Source of the DNA: Streptomyces cinnamoneus
GTDB taxonomy: Bacteria; Actinomycetota; Actinomycetes; Streptomycetales; Streptomycetaceae
DNA: 64,000 nucleotides
NCBI RefSeq assembly: GCF_014650495.1
Contig: NZ_BMVB01000003.1
Coordinates: 402,794 to 466,793, forward strand
Direction: 5' to 3'
Numbering within the stretch: the stretch's first letter is position 1; each line of letters begins with the position of its first letter. The position numbers were made by a program, and so were the translations under genes. Shown here one piece after another: positions 8,393 to 17,217 of the stretch. Under the pieces are notes generated by a model, which worked only from the letters and a program-made list of their open reading frames with translations, did not search any database and was not told the origin of the DNA.

Positions 8393-9628
8393 ATGCGTGT
8401 GGTGTTGTCGACGTGGGGCTCACGCGGGGACGTCGAACCGCTGGCCGCACTCGCGGTGCGGTTGCGGGAACTCGGTGCGGAGGCGCAGGTGTGCGCGCCT
8501 CCGGACGAGGAGTTCGCGGCGCTGCTGGCCGGTGTCGGCGTGGAGTTGGTGCCGCTCGGTCCGTCGGTGCGTTCGGTGGTGACCGGGAAGAGGCCGCCGA
8601 CGGCGCAGGACGCCTTCCGGCTCGCGCCCGAGTTGGTCGCCGCGCGGTTCGAAACGCTCACCGCGGCGGCCGAGGGGAGCGACGCGCTGCTGGCCACCGG
8701 CCTGATGCCGGCCGGCGCACGCGCGGTGGCCGAGAAACTGGGCATCCCCTACGTGTACGCGTGCTTCCATCCGTTCGGACTGCCGTCGCGGCACTTCCGT
8801 CCGGGGCCGCGGCCGGGCACCCCGTCCCCGCGGGAGGAGACCGACCACAAGGTGCTGTGGGAGCAGGACGCCCAGCGCGTGAACGCGTTGTACGGGGAGG
8901 CGCTCAACCGCCACCGGGCGGCGATCGGCCTGCCGCCGGTGGACAACGTCCGTGACCACGTCTTCACCGACCGGCCGTGGCTGGCGGCCGACCCGGTCCT
9001 GGGCCCGTGGCAGGCGATGACGGAGCTCGACCTCGTCCAGACCGGGGCGTGGATCCTGCCGGACGAACGCCCGCTCCCGGCCGAGTTGGAGGCGTTCCTG
9101 GACGCCGGCGCACCGCCGGTGTACGTGGGCTTCGGCAGCATGGCCGTGCACCTCTCGACGGACCTGGCCCGGGTGGCCATCGAGGCGGTCCGCGCGCAGG
9201 GCCACCGGGTCCTTCTCGCTCGCGGCTGGGCCGGCCTGGCCCCGATCGACGACCGGGACGACTGCCACGTCGTCGGGGAGGTCAACCAGCAGGCGCTGTT
9301 CGGCCGGGTGGCCGCCGTCGTGCACCACGGCGGCGCGGGCACCACGACGACGGCCGCCCGGGCCGGCGCGCCGCAGGTGGTGGTGCCCCAGATCGTGGAC
9401 CAGCCGTACTGGGCCGCCCGGGTGGCCGAGCTGGGCATCGGTGCGGCACACGACGGTCCGGCCCCGACCGTCGACTCCCTGTCGGCCGCCCTCACCACGG
9501 CCCTGACCCCCGGGACCCGCGCACGAGCGACCGCCGTGGCCGGCACGATCCGCACCGACGGTGCGGCGGTGGCCGCGAAACTCCTGCTCGACGCAGCCGG
9601 CCGGGAGAGGCCGCAATCGTCCTGTTAG
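8393..9628 (+). CDS. GT1 family glycosyltransferase (vancomycin GtfB-like)
   Basis: A 411-aa GT-B glycosyltransferase. The N-terminal acceptor domain opens with MRVVLSTWGSRGDVEPL, which is diagnostic of the antibiotic/sterol glycosyltransferase family. The C-terminal donor domain has PPVYVGFGSM and the nucleotide-sugar motif VHHGGAGTTTTAARAGAPQV (HHGG at residues 311-314). It would transfer a sugar from an NDP-sugar to a small aglycone in the cytoplasm. It stands alone between terminator-bounded neighbours, with no deoxysugar genes nearby, so it may inactivate xenobiotics by glycosylation rather than build a natural product. Confidence 0.92.
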   Translation: MRVVLSTWGSRGDVEPLAALAVRLRELGAEAQVCAPPDEEFAALLAGVGVELVPLGPSVRSVVTGKRPPTAQDAFRLAPELVAARFETLTAAAEGSDALLATGLMPAGARAVAEKLGIPYVYACFHPFGLPSRHFRPGPRPGTPSPREETDHKVLWEQDAQRVNALYGEALNRHRAAIGLPPVDNVRDHVFTDRPWLAADPVLGPWQAMTELDLVQTGAWILPDERPLPAELEAFLDAGAPPVYVGFGSMAVHLSTDLARVAIEAVRAQGHRVLLARGWAGLAPIDDRDDCHVVGEVNQQALFGRVAAVVHHGGAGTTTTAARAGAPQVVVPQIVDQPYWAARVAELGIGAAHDGPAPTVDSLSAALTTALTPGTRARATAVAGTIRTDGAAVAAKLLLDAAGRERPQSSC

Positions 9629-9751
9629 ACGTTCCAAGGGCTGCGGCGGGGGCTCGGTGACGGGCACTCCGCCGCGGCCGGACGCGCACCGTCACTCCGT
9701 CGCCCCCACAGGGCGACGGAATCCGGATTCCGCACCCAGGAGGTCACTGCC

Positions 9752-11281
9752 GTGTTCGGCCCGAGATCGTCCAGTGCCGCCCGCCGATCGTTACAGGACG
9801 CCCCGTCGGACGACGCCTTCTTACGTCAGCTGGGGTACCGGCCCCAGCTGACGCGGCGCATGGGGCGGCACGGAAACTTCGCCATCTCCTTCTCCGTGAT
9901 CTCGGTCCTCTCCGGCTGCATGACGCTCTACGGCTTCGGGCTGGCCACCGGCGGGCCGGCCGTGATGCTGTGGGGCTGGATCGCGGTCGGTGCGATGGTG
10001 CTGTTCGTCGGCGCGGGTCTCGCCGAGGTCACCAGCGCCTACCCGACCAGCGGCGCCCTCTACTACATGGCCGACCGCCTCGGAGGACGGCGCTGGGGCT
10101 GGTACACGGGCTGGCTGAACCTGCTGGGGCTGCTGGGGGCCATCGCCGGCATCGACTACGGGGCCGCCCAGTTCGCCGGTGCCTTCGCCGGCCTCCAGTG
10201 GGGCTTCGTCCCCACGCCCCGCTCCACGTTCGTGATCTTCCTGTGCATCCTCGCGCTGCACGCCGTTCTGAACCTCTTCGGCGTGCGGCTCGTCAGCGTC
10301 CTCAACTCGGTCAGCGTCTGGTGGCATCTGGCCTGCGTCACCGTCATCGTGGGCGCGCTGACCCTCGTACCGAGCCACCACCAGTCGCCGTCCTTCGTCT
10401 TCGGCACGTTCGTCAACGACACCGGGTGGAGCGCGCAGTGGTACGTGGTCCTCATCGGTCTGCTGCTCGCGCAGTACACCTTCAGCGGCTACGACGCCTC
10501 CGCCCATCTGTCCGAGGAGACGACCGGGGCCCGGACCAACGCGCCTCGCGGCATCATGCACGCCATCGCGTGGTCGTGGGGTGCGGGGCTCCTCCTGCTG
10601 GCCGGTCTGACCTTCGCCATCCAGGACTACGCCGGGACCCGGAACTCCGGCACCGGCGTGCCGCCCGCCCAGATCTTCCTCGACGCGCTCGGCACCTCCG
10701 CCGCCGAGGCGCTGCTGCTGATCGTCGTCGTCGCCCAGCTGTTCTGCGGCAACGCCGAGGTCGCCGCGTGCTCCCGCATGATCTTCGCCTTCTCGCGCGA
10801 CGGCGCCCTGCCCGGCTCCCGTACCTGGCGCCGGGTCGACGCCCGTACCGGCACCCCGCGCCCGGCCGTGTGGCTGTCGGTCGCCGTCGCCGGCGTCCTC
10901 GCCCTGCCCTCCCTCTACAGCCCCACGGCGTACGGGGCGATCACGGCCATCAACGTCATCGGCATCACCCCTGCCTACGCCGTCCCCATCTACCTGAGGC
11001 TGCGCCATCGCCGCGCCTTCCGGCCCGGCCCGTGGACGCTCGGCAGCCGGGGCACGCTCGTCGGCTGGATCGCCGTGCTGTGGGTGGCGTTCGTGACCGT
11101 GCTCTTCCTGCTCCCGCAGAGCTACCCCGTGACGTCCCGGAGCTTCAACTACGCCCCCGTCGCCCTGGCCGCCGTCCTGCTGCTGGCGACCGTCTGGTGG
11201 TACGTGGCCGGCAGGCGTTCCTACGGGCCGCCCGCCCATGACGCCGTCCCGGAGAGCCCTGCGCGAGACGACGCCATGTGA
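9752..11281 (+). CDS. APC superfamily amino acid permease
   Basis: A 509-aa permease with about twelve membrane segments beginning at FAISFSVISVLSGCMTLYGF, the discontinuous first helix of APC carriers. The SGALYYMADRLGGRRWGWYTGW loop and the FSGYDASAHLSEET motif in helix 6 resemble the bacterial choline/GABA/amino acid permease branch. It takes up an amino acid or amine by cation coupling. GTG at 9752 follows AGGAGGT. Codons 14 and 24 (9791-9793, 9821-9823) are TTA, so full translation should depend on the bldA tRNA. Confidence 0.9.
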   Translation: MFGPRSSSAARRSLQDAPSDDAFLRQLGYRPQLTRRMGRHGNFAISFSVISVLSGCMTLYGFGLATGGPAVMLWGWIAVGAMVLFVGAGLAEVTSAYPTSGALYYMADRLGGRRWGWYTGWLNLLGLLGAIAGIDYGAAQFAGAFAGLQWGFVPTPRSTFVIFLCILALHAVLNLFGVRLVSVLNSVSVWWHLACVTVIVGALTLVPSHHQSPSFVFGTFVNDTGWSAQWYVVLIGLLLAQYTFSGYDASAHLSEETTGARTNAPRGIMHAIAWSWGAGLLLLAGLTFAIQDYAGTRNSGTGVPPAQIFLDALGTSAAEALLLIVVVAQLFCGNAEVAACSRMIFAFSRDGALPGSRTWRRVDARTGTPRPAVWLSVAVAGVLALPSLYSPTAYGAITAINVIGITPAYAVPIYLRLRHRRAFRPGPWTLGSRGTLVGWIAVLWVAFVTVLFLLPQSYPVTSRSFNYAPVALAAVLLLATVWWYVAGRRSYGPPAHDAVPESPARDDAM

Positions 11282-11297
11282 CGGGCGGGAACGGCAC

Positions 11298-12395
11298 TCA
11301 GCCGGTCGCTGCGGGGCTGTCCGGCAGGGCGTCGAGGGAGACGCGGGGGTGCGGGATCAGGGCCTCCGCGCTCTGCTGCACGGACACGGCCCGCGCCGGC
11401 GCGGGGATGCGGATGCCCTCGGTGCGGTACCGCTGGTGCAGGCGCTTGATGAACTCGTGCTTGATGCGCCACTTGTCGCTGAACTCGCCGACCCCGAGGA
11501 TCACGGTGAAGCCGATCCGCGAGTCCCCGAAGGTGTGGAACCGGACGGCCGGCTCGTGGTCGGCGACCGCGCCGGCCACCTCCTTCATCACGCTTTCGGC
11601 GACCTCGACCGTGACCCGCTCGACGTGCTCCAGGTCGCTGTCATAGGCGACGCCCACCTGCAACGTGACCGACAGCTTCTGCTCGGGCCGGGTGAAGTTG
11701 GTCATGTTCGTGCCGGCGAGCTTGGCGTTGGGGATGATGACCCGGTTGTTGTTGAGCTGCTCCACCACCGTGTTGCGCCAGTTGACGTCGACGACGTAGC
11801 CCTCCTCACCGGTGCTGAGCCGGATGTAGTCGCCGGGCTGGACCGTCTTCGAGACGAGGATGTGCACGCCGGCGAACAGGTTGGCCAGCGTGTCCTTCAG
11901 CGCGAGGGCGATCGCGAGACCGCCCACGCCCAGGGCGGTGAGCAGCGGGGCTATGGATATGCCCAGGGTCTGCAGGACTATGAGGAAGCCCATCGCCATG
12001 ACCGCGATGCGCGTGATGTTGACGAAGATGGTGGCCGAACCGGCCACACCCGACCGGGACTGCGCCACGGACCGCACCAGCTCACCGACCACCCGGGCGG
12101 CGGCGACCGTCGCGGTGAAGATGACCAGCGTCGTCAGGATCTCGTTGACGACGTGGCCCACCGAGCGGGTCAGCGGCAGGGCCGCGGCCGCCGAGGCCAC
12201 ACCGCCCGCCACCGCGCACCAGGGGGCGAGCGTGCGCAGGAAGTCGACGATGATGTCGTCCCCGGCCCACTTGGTCCTGCGGGCGCGTTCGGCGAGCCAG
12301 CGCAGGATGACCCGCAGCACGAGGGCCGCGGCCAGGCCGGCGGCCAGGGCGATGCCGGCGACGATGACGTCGTGCGCCGTCAGATCGCGGTTCAC
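11298..12395 (-). CDS. MscS family mechanosensitive channel
   Basis: A 365-aa small-conductance channel. Three N-terminal membrane segments (about residues 8-30, 58-90, 105-150) lead into the pore helix and the MscS signature ALGVGGLAIALALKDTLANL, then the beta domain NNNRVIIPNAKLAGTNMTNF that forms the cytoplasmic vestibule. It opens under membrane tension to release solutes in hypo-osmotic shock. GTG at 12395 with GAGAGGGGA upstream is preferred over an in-frame start at 12542, which would add an arginine-rich tail with no membrane character. It converges with the permease, with 16 nt between the stops. Confidence 0.9.
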   Translation of the reverse strand: MNRDLTAHDVIVAGIALAAGLAAALVLRVILRWLAERARRTKWAGDDIIVDFLRTLAPWCAVAGGVASAAAALPLTRSVGHVVNEILTTLVIFTATVAAARVVGELVRSVAQSRSGVAGSATIFVNITRIAVMAMGFLIVLQTLGISIAPLLTALGVGGLAIALALKDTLANLFAGVHILVSKTVQPGDYIRLSTGEEGYVVDVNWRNTVVEQLNNNRVIIPNAKLAGTNMTNFTRPEQKLSVTLQVGVAYDSDLEHVERVTVEVAESVMKEVAGAVADHEPAVRFHTFGDSRIGFTVILGVGEFSDKWRIKHEFIKRLHQRYRTEGIRIPAPARAVSVQQSAEALIPHPRVSLDALPDSPAATG

Positions 12396-13056
12396 CGGCG
12401 TCCCCTCTCGCTCCCGGAGACCGGAGCGCCGGCGCCGAGCGCCGCCGTAAGCCCGGAGTAACGATGCGTCACCTTGTACCTGCCTGTTCCGAGAAATCAC
12501 GATCGCGCCGGACCGTGAAGATGACCCGGCGCGAGAAGTCATCCTGCACCACGGGCCTTTCGACTCCGCACGCCCGGTGCCCCGTCCGCCGACGGACAGT
12601 CAGCTGCCCTCGGGCGACAGCCGCCTACGGGCCCGGGGCCCGAGCTCACCGCGCACCCGCTGCGGCCCTGGCGCCGGGGCTGCGGCCGGCTGTCCGGGAG
12701 GAGAGAGCGCGGCGCGCCGCCGTCAGGGCGCCCAGCCGTGCGAGACCCGGCGGGGCCGCTCGGCGGTCACGGACGAGCGCCGCGCGAGCATCGCCGGCCC
12801 CGGCCCCCGGCGGTGGCTCGTCGTGCCGCTTGACGCGGATCACATCAGAGCCGTGATCGATGAAGATCACGCAAGGCCACATCGGGGCGAAAGGCGTCAA
12901 ACCGGGGCATTCTTTCCCCTCGCGGCCCCCGATCCCCGCCCCCCTTACGCAGCCGACCTCGGAGCGCGGCACCCCACCCAGGGGCACCGCTCGATTGATC
13001 AAAGCGGCGTGGGGTTAGCATATGAGCACCGCCTAGCTCGATCGAGAGATAAGCCT
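12396..13056. other. Divergent intergenic region, MscS / GAPDH
   Basis: A 661-nt gap with no convincing gene. The left half is GC-rich and featureless. The right 200 nt becomes less GC-rich and contains GATC-rich repeats, an 18-nt inverted repeat (GTGATC-6-GATCAC, 12853-12870) and a possible promoter with TTGATC at 12995-13000 and TAGCAT at 13016-13021, 15 nt apart. The GAPDH leader would then be about 30 nt. Confidence 0.6.
12853..12870. promoter_or_regulatory. Inverted repeat upstream of GAPDH gene
   Basis: GTGATCGATGAAGATCAC has perfect 6-bp arms and 6-nt spacing, the size of a dimeric regulator site. It lies about 140 nt upstream of the putative GAPDH -35 element. The binding protein is unknown. 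Confidence 0.35.
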
Positions 13057-14502
13057 GTGACTGTCAACGAAGACGCGTTCACTAACTGGAAGAACCGCGA
13101 GGAGATCGCGGAGTCGATGATCCCGATCATCGGGAAGCTGCAGCGGGAGCGGGACGTAACGGTCCTCCTTCACAGCCGCTCCCTGGTGAACAAGTCGGTG
13201 GTCAGCATTCTCAAGACCCACCGGTTCGCCCGGCAGATAGCCGGCGAGGAGCTCTCGGTCACCGAGACCCTCCCGTTCCTGCAGGCTCTCACCACTCTCG
13301 ATCTCGGCCCTTCCCAGATCGACATCGGCATGCTCGCCGCGACGTACAAGACCGACGACCGCGGTCTTTCGGTGGAGGAATTCACCGCCGAGGCCGTCGC
13401 CGGCGCCACGGGCGCCAACAAGATCGAGCGCCGCGAGTCGCGCGACGTCGTCCTCTACGGCTTCGGCCGCATCGGCCGCCTCGTCGCCCGCCTGCTCATC
13501 GAGAAGGCCGGCTCCGGCAACGGTCTGCGCCTGCGCGCCATCGTGGTCCGCCAGGGCGGCGACCAGGACATCGTCAAGCGCGCCTCCCTGCTGCGCCGCG
13601 ACTCCATCCACGGCCAGTTCCAGGGCACGATCACCGTCGACGAGGCGACCAGCACGATCGTCGCCAACGGCAACGAGATCAAGGTGATCTACGCCAACGA
13701 CCCGTCCGAGGTCGACTACACGGCGTACGGCATCGACAACGCCATCCTCATCGACAACACCGGCAAGTGGCGCGACCGCGAGGGCCTGTCGAAGCACCTC
13801 CGTCCCGGCATCGACAAGGTCGTCCTGACCGCTCCGGGCAAGGGCGACGTCCCCAACATCGTCCACGGCGTCAACCACGACACGATCAAGCCGGACGAGC
13901 AGATCCTGTCCTGCGCCTCCTGCACCACCAACGCCATCGTCCCGCCGCTGAAGGCCATGGACGACGAGTACGGCGTGCTGCGCGGCCACGTGGAGACCGT
14001 CCACTCGTTCACCAACGACCAGAACCTTCTGGACAACTACCACAAGGCCGACCGCCGCGGTCGTTCCGCGCCGCTCAACATGGTCATCACGGAGACCGGC
14101 GCCGCCTCCGCCGTCGCCAAGGCCCTGCCGGACCTCAAGGCGCCGATCACCGGCAGCTCGATCCGCGTCCCCGTGCCGGACGTCTCGATCGCGATCCTCA
14201 GCCTGCGGCTCGGGCGCGAGACCACCCGCGAGGAGGTCCTCGAGTACCTCCGCGACGTCTCGCTGAACTCGCCGCTGAAGCGCCAGATCGACTTCACCAC
14301 CGCCCCCGACGCCGTGTCCATGGACTTCGTCGGCTCGCGCCACGCCTCGATCGTCGACGCCGGCGCCACCAAGGTCGACGGCGACAACGCCATCCTCTAC
14401 CTCTGGTACGACAACGAGTTCGGCTACTCCTGCCAGGTCATCCGCGTCGTCCAGCACGTCTCCGGGGTGGAGTACCCGACCTACCCGGCCCCGATGGCCT
14501 GA
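13057..14502 (+). CDS. gap: Glyceraldehyde-3-phosphate dehydrogenase, long form
   Basis: A 481-aa NAD(P)-dependent dehydrogenase that oxidises glyceraldehyde 3-phosphate to 1,3-bisphosphoglycerate. The dinucleotide fold starts at LYGFGRIGRLVARLL (GFGRIGR from residue 135) and the catalytic cysteine is Cys289 in SCASCTTNAIVPPL. The C-terminal YDNEFGYSCQVIRV is the usual GAPDH ending. A 134-residue N-terminal extension rich in charged helices (MTVNEDAFTNWKNREEIAES) distinguishes this long form from the ordinary 335-aa enzyme. GTG at 13057 is chosen; the ribosome site GAGAGA is modest. A strong terminator follows. Confidence 0.93.
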   Translation: MTVNEDAFTNWKNREEIAESMIPIIGKLQRERDVTVLLHSRSLVNKSVVSILKTHRFARQIAGEELSVTETLPFLQALTTLDLGPSQIDIGMLAATYKTDDRGLSVEEFTAEAVAGATGANKIERRESRDVVLYGFGRIGRLVARLLIEKAGSGNGLRLRAIVVRQGGDQDIVKRASLLRRDSIHGQFQGTITVDEATSTIVANGNEIKVIYANDPSEVDYTAYGIDNAILIDNTGKWRDREGLSKHLRPGIDKVVLTAPGKGDVPNIVHGVNHDTIKPDEQILSCASCTTNAIVPPLKAMDDEYGVLRGHVETVHSFTNDQNLLDNYHKADRRGRSAPLNMVITETGAASAVAKALPDLKAPITGSSIRVPVPDVSIAILSLRLGRETTREEVLEYLRDVSLNSPLKRQIDFTTAPDAVSMDFVGSRHASIVDAGATKVDGDNAILYLWYDNEFGYSCQVIRVVQHVSGVEYPTYPAPMA

Positions 14503-14531
14503 TCCGGACAGACCCGCCCGAACCGGCACAG

Positions 14532-14606
14532 CGGCCGGCGGGTGGCGGTGGTGCGGCAACCGATGCCTTCCGGCATCCGGTGCCGCCCACGGCCACCCGC
14601 CGGCCG
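14532..14606 (+). terminator. Long terminator hairpin after GAPDH gene
   Basis: A perfect 15-bp outer stem (CGGCCGGCGGGTGGC at 14532-14546 with its complement at 14592-14606) encloses an inner helix including GATGCC-ttcc-GGCATC. It begins 29 nt after the GAPDH stop codon. Confidence 0.85.
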
Positions 14607-15061
14607 TCGGCGTATGCGGGGTGCCGTGGGGCTCTCCCGTCCCTCTCATCGGGCCCGGACAGGCCGGGGCCGGGATTGCCCGGGTCGGCCGGAATTGCGG
14701 CCCACGCGTCTCCCTTGAGTTACTCGCGGGTTACTTCAAAGAATTCCCCAAGAAGATGATCAAGGGGTGATAACCCCACCACGCTGTGCAATTGCACACA
14801 ATCGGAATCAGTCATTCCGAGGTAACGATCTTATTAAGCAGGGCCGCGGGGATCGCCACTCATTGGGATGGACCTTTCCTGGCCGCCCATTCAAGTAACC
14901 TTAAAATAAGGGGACTTGAACTTCACTTCCGCCGCCGCGCGTTCATCTCCCTGAAGCATGCACCCGAATACGCCGCACTAAACGCCCCTGTCTGACGGAG
15001 CGTCTGCTCTGGCACACTTCCGGCCACCCCCACAACTCCCCCACAGAAATGAGGAGTGGCT
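14607..15061. other. AT-richer upstream region of the secreted protease block
   Basis: No gene is supported here, although GC content falls clearly below that of the flanks from about 14700 to 14920. The stretch holds three short inverted repeats in a row: GGGGT-4-ACCCC at 14764-14777, TGTGCAATTGCACA at 14785-14798 and CGGAAT-5-ATTCCG at 14803-14819. This clustering suggests a regulated promoter for the gene at 15062. Confidence 0.6.
14785..14798. promoter_or_regulatory. Perfect 14-bp palindrome upstream of secreted protease
   Basis: TGTGCAATTGCACA is a perfect palindrome about 270 nt upstream of the protease start, between two other small inverted repeats. It looks like a dimer-binding operator; the cognate regulator is unknown. 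Confidence 0.4.
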
Positions 15062-17119
15062 TTGCCTGGACGCAGAAGACAGGTTCGGCAACGGCGACGA
15101 AAACGCGGCATGTTCGTCGCGGCGGTGGCCGTCACAGCGGGAGCACTGGCCGGTGCGGCGGTGCTCGGCGGCGTCTTCGACCACGAGTCGTCCCGGCCCG
15201 GGACCGTCGCCGCACAGGCGACGGCCGACGGTCCGGCTCCGGCACCCGCGCACGACAAGACGCCGGAGCCGGTGACCCGAATACCCAACGACGACCGTGC
15301 GCAGGGCCTCGTCTACAAGGGCCTGGACCCCGCGCCCAAGGGCGACCGCTGCGCCGGTGTCCTGCGGACCACCGACGGCCGGTGCACGCACGGTCCCGAC
15401 AAGCCGCCCAAGGGCGTGGACATCGCCAAGGACACCCCGCCCGCCGTGAAGACCCAGGACACGGCCGCATCACCGGAGCGCCCGGCCACGGACACCGAGA
15501 AGGCGTCCCCGGGGCAGCCCTCCGCCGGCACCACGGCCACCGTCGACGCCCGCCAGGCCGGCAGCGCCGCCGCCAAGACGCCACCCGCCGCCCCGGCCCC
15601 CACCCCGGGCACCTCGGGCGGAAAGGCGGCGCCCTCCGGCCAGACCGTGCAGTGCGACGGTGACGGGACCACCGGCAACCGCGTGCAGGTGGTGTACGCG
15701 CACGCTCCCGGCAACGACCGGTACGCCGAATACCTGGGCTCGTTCCGCAAGTGGGCCGCCGACGCCGACACCATCTACTTCGCCAGCGCGCAGGAGACCG
15801 GCGGCGTACGGCACATCCGGTTCGTCACCGGCGCCGACTGCACCCCGTCCGTGCTCAACGTCGAGGTGCCGAACTCCGCACTGTCGGAGTTCAGCGCGAT
15901 GAACTCGGCGCTCGCGGCGAAGGGTTTCGACCGGCGCGACCGCAAGTACATGATTTTCGCGGACGCCAAGGTGTACTGCGGCATCGGCACCTTCAACGGT
16001 GACGAGCGCCCCGGCCCCAGCAATCTCAGCAACTTCGGTCCCTCCTACGGACGTACGGACGCCGGATGCTGGGGCGGCTCCACCGCCGCGCACGAACTGG
16101 GGCACAACCTCGGCGCGGTGAACAACAGCGCCCCGAACACCAGCCGCGCCGCGCACTGCACCGACGAGTGGGACGTCATGTGCTACTCGGACGCGCCGTA
16201 CTACCCCGCCATGCGCAACGTCTGCACCGAGCGGGGCCACGACGAGCGTCTGGACTGCAACCACGACGACTACTTCCACACCAGTCCGCAGCCCGGCAGT
16301 TACCTGGCCACGCACTGGAACGTCGCGAACAACCAGTTCCTGATGACCGGCAACGGCACGCGGCCCGACCCCGGCCCCAACCCGACGCCCACGCCCACGC
16401 CCAAGCCGACCGGCAGCACCGGACCGTCGACCGGCCCCGTGCCCGTCGTCGGACAGCTGACGTCCGACTCGGCCGTGGTCAGCTGGCCCGCGGCGCCCTC
16501 CGCAGCCTGGTACCAGCTGCTGCTCAACGGCAGCCACCTGGCGTGGGTCCAGCCCAACTCGGCGCGGATCCACCACCTGCGGCCCGACACCGACTACACG
16601 ATCGCCGTCGCGGTCCGCGACCAGGCCGGACGCGACGCCAAGCCCGGCCGTGCGGTGACGTTCCACACCCCGCCCGTGAGCAGCACCACCACCAAGCCCG
16701 ACACCCGGTACACGCTGACCAACGGGCACACCGGACTGGCGGCCGAGATCTGGGGCGGCAAGACCGCGGACGGCACCGTCCTCGTCGGTTCCCAGCCCAA
16801 CGGCTTCACGCCCCAGCAGTGGTACCTCGACGACAACGGTCGCGGCAGCGTGCGGCTGCGCTCGGCGGTGTCCGGCAAGTGCCTGCAGCTCGGCGGCGCT
16901 CCGAGCCCCGGCCAGTGGGTCGCGCAACGGCCCTGCTCCGGCGACGCCGCCCAGCAGTGGAAGCTGACGCGCTCCGGTGACGGCCTGCACCTCGCGGCGG
17001 GCGACGGTTCGCTCGTCCTGAGCGTCGGCAAGCGGCCGTACTACGGGGCGTGGCTGCTCGAACTCCAGAAGCCGGACAGCTCCGGCTACCAGACCTGGGC
17101 CCTGCAGAAAGCCTCCTGA
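15062..17119 (+). CDS. Secreted zincin-type protease with FnIII and ricin-B domains
   Basis: A 685-aa exported multidomain protein. A twin-Arg-rich basic N terminus and hydrophobic segment (about residues 17-40) serve as signal or anchor. A Pro/Ala/Thr linker precedes the catalytic region, where HELGHNLGAVNN (residues 344-355) is a zinc-binding HExxHxxG motif and the downstream EWDVMCYSDAP supplies a Met-turn. A Pro-Thr linker leads to an FnIII domain (about 461-540) and a ricin-B-like beta-trefoil (about 555-685) with three QxW-type repeats for carbohydrate binding. The start is TTG at 15062 because GAGGAG sits 5 nt upstream; GTG at 15056 overlaps that site. The catalytic substrate is unknown. 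Confidence 0.85.
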   Translation: MPGRRRQVRQRRRKRGMFVAAVAVTAGALAGAAVLGGVFDHESSRPGTVAAQATADGPAPAPAHDKTPEPVTRIPNDDRAQGLVYKGLDPAPKGDRCAGVLRTTDGRCTHGPDKPPKGVDIAKDTPPAVKTQDTAASPERPATDTEKASPGQPSAGTTATVDARQAGSAAAKTPPAAPAPTPGTSGGKAAPSGQTVQCDGDGTTGNRVQVVYAHAPGNDRYAEYLGSFRKWAADADTIYFASAQETGGVRHIRFVTGADCTPSVLNVEVPNSALSEFSAMNSALAAKGFDRRDRKYMIFADAKVYCGIGTFNGDERPGPSNLSNFGPSYGRTDAGCWGGSTAAHELGHNLGAVNNSAPNTSRAAHCTDEWDVMCYSDAPYYPAMRNVCTERGHDERLDCNHDDYFHTSPQPGSYLATHWNVANNQFLMTGNGTRPDPGPNPTPTPTPKPTGSTGPSTGPVPVVGQLTSDSAVVSWPAAPSAAWYQLLLNGSHLAWVQPNSARIHHLRPDTDYTIAVAVRDQAGRDAKPGRAVTFHTPPVSSTTTKPDTRYTLTNGHTGLAAEIWGGKTADGTVLVGSQPNGFTPQQWYLDDNGRGSVRLRSAVSGKCLQLGGAPSPGQWVAQRPCSGDAAQQWKLTRSGDGLHLAAGDGSLVLSVGKRPYYGAWLLELQKPDSSGYQTWALQKAS

Positions 17120-17129
17120 ACCACTCCTC

Positions 17130-17165
17130 GACGGCAGGGGCCGCCGTGCGGGAGCCCCTGCCGTC
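17130..17165 (+). terminator. Hairpin after the zincin gene
   Basis: A perfect 12-bp stem (GACGGCAGGGGC/GCCCCTGCCGTC) with a 12-nt loop starts 10 nt after the protease stop. It may terminate transcription or only reduce read-through to the next exported gene 53 nt further on. Confidence 0.7.
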
Positions 17166-17217
17166 CTTCCCGCCTCCCCCTTCCCCGCACACCCCCACAC
17201 ACCGGAGTCACCACCTC

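Noticed and set aside
14786..14995. A 69-codon plus-strand frame in the AT-rich upstream region
   Set aside because: It starts inside a palindrome, lacks a ribosome site and has no Streptomyces codon bias; the region looks regulatory.
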